From: Chalara sp. BL73
Lineage: Eukaryota; Ascomycota; Leotiomycetes; Helotiales
Direction of reading: 5' to 3'
Length of the DNA stretch: 64,000 bases
Assembly (NCBI GenBank): GCA_918026815.1
Contig: CAKJVC010000208.1
Location: 301,662-365,661, forward strand
Part shown: positions 57,574 to 64,000 of the stretch, piece by piece
Numbering within the stretch: the stretch's first letter is position 1
How the letters are laid out: each line of letters starts with the position of its first letter
Notes under the pieces: model-generated
What the model saw: only the letters and a program-made list of their open reading frames with translations
Database searches by the model: none
What the model was told of the DNA's origin: nothing
Program-made: the position numbers and the translations under genes

Positions 57574-59337
57574 CTAGTATATCGACAAGACCTCTTCTTT
57601 CAAAATACCCCTCTGGCACATATCAACAGCCTCACCCTGCATAATGCCATGAACATACGATTCACCTAGAAACCTGTACTGACCAAGCGATTCTATGGGT
57701 CGCGGTCTCACAATGAACGGGACCATACTCCCATAAAGCACACAACATACATCCCCTTGCTCAATAACGCGTGAGCCAATACCATAAAATCCGTGCGTGG
57801 TAAGAAAGAAAGCTCGTCCTTCGCTATGACTCACCATTTCTATTGCGAACTTCAAGGCTCCATCTGTGATAGGGGCGGCTTTTCGGATACGTAGATTATG
57901 TCCTGCCGCTTGCAGCCAGGTCTGATACTCGGACCAAAGTGATTGGCTACCTTGAGAGTGCCTCATTCTAAAAGTGCCTGCCCATAGTGTCTCTATAAGA
58001 GCTTGCCATTTTTCGCATGAATATGCGTATTTTAGCTCAGGATTCTCGAGGTAGTTGATGAGGTCAAAGAGGGTTGCGCGACCGTTGCGGTGTCTATCAG
58101 TAAAATAGAGCCGACTTGAATCTGGATACAAGTGAATTGAATAGACGGATTGTATAGTGTCAACACAGATACCAGATAATTGCAGCGTGTTGCCATTGAT
58201 TCTCATGTTCGTTGACAGATTTGCGCTTGCTTGATACAACCGATCTGGGTGGGAGTATATGTTGTTGATTACATACCCAATATCCCATCGGATAACCCAG
58301 GATGGAAAGTTCTCATTAATCGTATCCTTATCATGCTCGACCATAGACAAGGCTCTGATTCCAGCATCTCTCAAGATTTTTATGGAGGCGTCATGATACA
58401 CTTGTAGTTTATCCTTTGTGTAGTCAGGAACAATGCCACAGTCTTCAGCCAGCGGGTGACCCAAAAATGCGTAGATGTGATCCCTTGGATCCGAGCAAGT
58501 CTGCAACGAGGCGTGATCCAGAATATCAACAAATTTTATCTGTTGAGCTGCAAGTTGCCCTTTCAGACTAGGGGACCAGTCGGTCCAGTTCATATGAATG
58601 AGCAGAGCAGCAATACCTGCTCTTGCAGCAAGTCCTCTGGCGTTTCTGGAGATCCAAGTAGAGACCTCCATCAGTCTCCGGTAGCTAAACTCCACACTGC
58701 CATACACAATTATGGGATTCCTTGCCAGTCCTACTTCTTGCAAGACCCAAGCGCGTTCAAACCACGGACGTGATAGTAAAAGGCCTAATGATTTCCAGCG
58801 AGGATCTTCATCCAAACTAAATAGATCGCTTTGTAGGTAAAGGGATAGCTGAGTTGCTTTAGATGGATCAGAAATCATGGGGCCATAATCTTCAAGAAGA
58901 GAAGCGACGTTAGCTTCATCACCATACAGTGAATTGCCCATACAAGCCATTACACATCTGGTGCCTCTATAGATATGGCTCATCACAGCGACCTGACGAC
59001 TCCTTTCCTCCTTATCATTTTGGTTGATACACAAAGCATCCGCCCAAACCAATCTAATCCCGTCACTCAGTCTCAATCTTGCCAACGCCCAGCACAAGCT
59101 CCTCGTGATATTCACGGACATCCCATCGCAGCAAATAGAGACAGTATCCGAGGAATCTCCCCAAACATAGCAGACACCGTCATATTGTGGGAGTGAGTTA
59201 ACGTACACCAGGTGTAGTCGTGCTGCGACGGGAGCATGCAGTGGTCCGGGCTCGATGGCTAGAAGACGGATTTGATTCTGCTCCAGTGGCTTATAGAGTG
59301 CAGCCTCGACGATAGGGTCCAGCTCCATACGATCCAT
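57574..59337 (-). CDS. HET-domain protein (heterokaryon incompatibility)
   Basis: A single exon, 587 aa. The HET domain (about residues 45-200) shows its core motifs: CYVWGD at 56-61, VWADALCINQNDKEERSRQV at about 97-116 and SRPWFERAWVLQE near 205. HET domains trigger cell death on recognition of non-self in many filamentous ascomycetes and also occur in large, rapidly varying families of unknown role. The C-terminal half has no recognised domain but keeps the family's recurring pattern (FPSWVIRWD, EGRAFFLTTHGFYGIG, followed by a VPFIVRP segment). The first ATG in frame is at 59337; upstream the frame is open to 59382 but without ATG. Lack of introns is usual for such genes. Confidence 0.93.
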   Translation of the reverse strand: MDRMELDPIVEAALYKPLEQNQIRLLAIEPGPLHAPVAARLHLVYVNSLPQYDGVCYVWGDSSDTVSICCDGMSVNITRSLCWALARLRLSDGIRLVWADALCINQNDKEERSRQVAVMSHIYRGTRCVMACMGNSLYGDEANVASLLEDYGPMISDPSKATQLSLYLQSDLFSLDEDPRWKSLGLLLSRPWFERAWVLQEVGLARNPIIVYGSVEFSYRRLMEVSTWISRNARGLAARAGIAALLIHMNWTDWSPSLKGQLAAQQIKFVDILDHASLQTCSDPRDHIYAFLGHPLAEDCGIVPDYTKDKLQVYHDASIKILRDAGIRALSMVEHDKDTINENFPSWVIRWDIGYVINNIYSHPDRLYQASANLSTNMRINGNTLQLSGICVDTIQSVYSIHLYPDSSRLYFTDRHRNGRATLFDLINYLENPELKYAYSCEKWQALIETLWAGTFRMRHSQGSQSLWSEYQTWLQAAGHNLRIRKAAPITDGALKFAIEMVSHSEGRAFFLTTHGFYGIGSRVIEQGDVCCVLYGSMVPFIVRPRPIESLGQYRFLGESYVHGIMQGEAVDMCQRGILKEEVLSIY

Positions 59338-60454
59338 GACTTGAATGAAGGCTCGTGGCCTCGTTGCGACTAACCATACCAATGAAGCATAATTGTAGCA
59401 CGATTAGGTTCATGGTGGGTTTTAAAATTTCCTCCTCTCAACTATTGCTTCCCGATTACAAGTCAAAATGTCTCGCGCTGGACGAGACATTGAATGTCAA
59501 CCCTTCCATCATCTTCGAAAATGCCGCACCCACCCCTCCTTTAGTTCCTCGACACCCCATTCGCCTACCCACCTCCTCCTCTTCTTCGCGTCCCAGCCTC
59601 CGCCGGGCCCGCAATGAAGAGGCTTCAAAATTGACCTATCCCATCATCTCGCGGCAGTGTAATGCAAGAGACAAGAAACATCCTCCCGCCACGAGCAAGC
59701 CCGTGATGAGAAAGACCGGTTGTTCAAAAATAAGTGTGACGCGGACGTCGGGCCAGACACGTGGAATGGCATTCAGCGGTCAGACTGAATAGAACAGATA
59801 CTACACTTGATCTAAGCCTTGAGGCGAAGAGAGCTGAGGGTTTGCAAGAGGGGAGGGAGGGGGATATTTATAGGCCACCGGGAAGGAGCAGAGGTTGGGA
59901 TGGTAGGCCGTGCGCTCTAGGCGGGAGTTTGGGAGATCGCTTTTGCGCTTTTGGGGAATCGGCGGGAGGCAGCGATGGATGTTTCACCGGATAGAGGGTT
60001 ATGGAGGTGGTGGATGACGAGTCTTGTCCGTTGCGTGCCCAGAGGATTCCCTGGCTCGGCGCAGGAAATGCGGTGCCTATTCTCAGGCAGAGGCTCCTTG
60101 ATACAGATCAGGAAATATTGCGAGCGTCTCAATGTCCCATATGAGGTGAGGATCACATATGTATTCCCGCGTGATGAGGAAAATCTTGGCGCGTTGTTGT
60201 CACTTCGCCTAATCGGGAAGTATTTCAGGGGAATGTGGTGCCTGCGCTCAGCCATCGACGTTCCAAAATCCTCCAAACCACATGTATAGTAAGCGACGAG
60301 TCATTCACAGAAAATGATCACGATTTGCCTCTTTAGGAAATTATCGGAGCGCTGCCTCAATTCTATAATCAGCCGCTATCTCACTCGCCACTAAAGGCAA
60401 GGACTATGAGCCTAGTAACCTGTCAGCCTGGGCCGGAAACCCTCAAGTGAAGTC
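59338..60454. other. Unresolved region between HET gene and U6
   Basis: About 1.1 kb with competing open frames on both strands: plus 59382-59792 (136 codons, ATG at 59382), plus 59951-60289, and minus 60276-59917. A TATAAATA on the minus strand (59872-59865) is followed 70-110 nt later by a minus frame encoding a hydrophobic segment (FLITGLLVAGGCFLSLAL), but it lacks an in-frame ATG. A small gene may exist here; I cannot decide its strand. Confidence 0.25.
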
Positions 60455-60462
60455 TATATAAA
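60455..60462 (+). promoter_or_regulatory. TATA box of U6 snRNA gene
   Basis: TATATAAA about 25-30 nt upstream of the expected U6 start, the position used by RNA polymerase III external promoters in fungi. Confidence 0.75.
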
Positions 60463-60484
60463 CCTCTCTTTCCTCTCGAAGATT

Positions 60485-60577
60485 TGAAATCCTCGCCCTC
60501 TGGTTACAACAATACAGAGAAGATTAGCATGGCCCTTGCACAAAGATGACACGCACAATCAAGAGATGCTACCTTTT
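60485..60577 (+). ncRNA. U6 spliceosomal snRNA
   Basis: The conserved U6 core is plain: AATACAGAGAAGATTAGCAT, the ACAGAGA box that pairs with the 5' splice site, followed by GGCCCTTGCACAAAGATGACACGC, which differs from the usual fungal sequence by few bases and includes the U2/U4-pairing region. The gene ends in a T7 run (60574-60580), the Pol III terminator. The 5' end is set approximately from the TATA box; the exact first base is uncertain by a few nucleotides. Confidence 0.93.
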
Positions 60578-60814
60578 TTTCATTGCTGATCTTCCTTGAT
60601 GGAGGGCGGTGAAGAATTCATGTGGGCGACAGGAATCACTTCAGTGAAGTAGGGCGTTTGGAATGGGGAGATATATTAAAATCCTGCTATGACCCGAAAT
60701 TGATGGATGCCTTTATTTTCAAGGGAGGTTTAAGCCCAGCTGGTGAATTTTGAAACGCAATTGGACTTTATATGATCTAGTATCTAACTGTCTAGTAATG
60801 TACAATGGTCCAAT

Positions 60815-63983
<3,169 letters not shown>

Positions 63984-64000
63984 GTTGATATCGAAGTGGG

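Overview
The window is nuclear DNA from a filamentous ascomycete. Nearly every gene has short introns (mostly 45-70 nt) with GT donors, CTAAC/CTAAT-like branch sites and CAG/TAG acceptors. There are fungus-specific families: Zn(II)2Cys6 factor, CreA-type repressor, HET domain, HeLo-like N-terminus, Dfg5/Dcw1-type GH76. The CreA homologue and the lineage-specific 39.8-43.9 kb gene suggest a Leotiomycete (Botrytis/Sclerotinia-like), but this is recognition from memory, not a tree. All gene models below were built by hand-splicing exons until frame and family alignment agreed.

Left block (0.7-18.7 kb) is a compact housekeeping region: CTF18 clamp loader, a Zn2Cys6 regulator, an RNF126-like RING-H2 E3 ligase, FIS1, SPC24, a small hairpin membrane protein, a TatD/Scn1-like hydrolase, a DUF3292-like membrane protein, a TMT1/Crg1-like methyltransferase, and a tRNA-Val(CAC) gene with a 6-nt intron.

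The middle (18.75-39.78 kb) is a gene desert of about 21 kb in which the only convincing gene is the carbon catabolite repressor creA/cre1 (28.83-30.12 kb). The flanks hold microsatellites, homopolymers and G-quadruplex-prone runs, including one strong G4 motif about 370-410 nt upstream of the creA start. It is not obviously AT-rich, so it does not look like RIP-degraded transposon remains.

Right block (39.8-64 kb) mixes housekeeping and accessory genes: a 1293-aa HeLo-like protein, a GPI-type GH76 mannosidase, a Rad55/Rhp55-like RecA ATPase, an intronless nucleoside 2-deoxyribosyltransferase, a patatin-like lipase with a C-terminal Cys/His finger, an enoyl-CoA hydratase ending in a PTS1 signal (SKL), a HET-domain protein, a U6 snRNA gene, and a SERCA-type Ca2+ ATPase whose frame is broken by about twelve small indels that look like sequencing errors. 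Three domain types linked to fungal regulated cell death or allorecognition (HeLo-like, patatin, HET) lie within 20 kb. This is the most interesting candidate biological grouping in the window.
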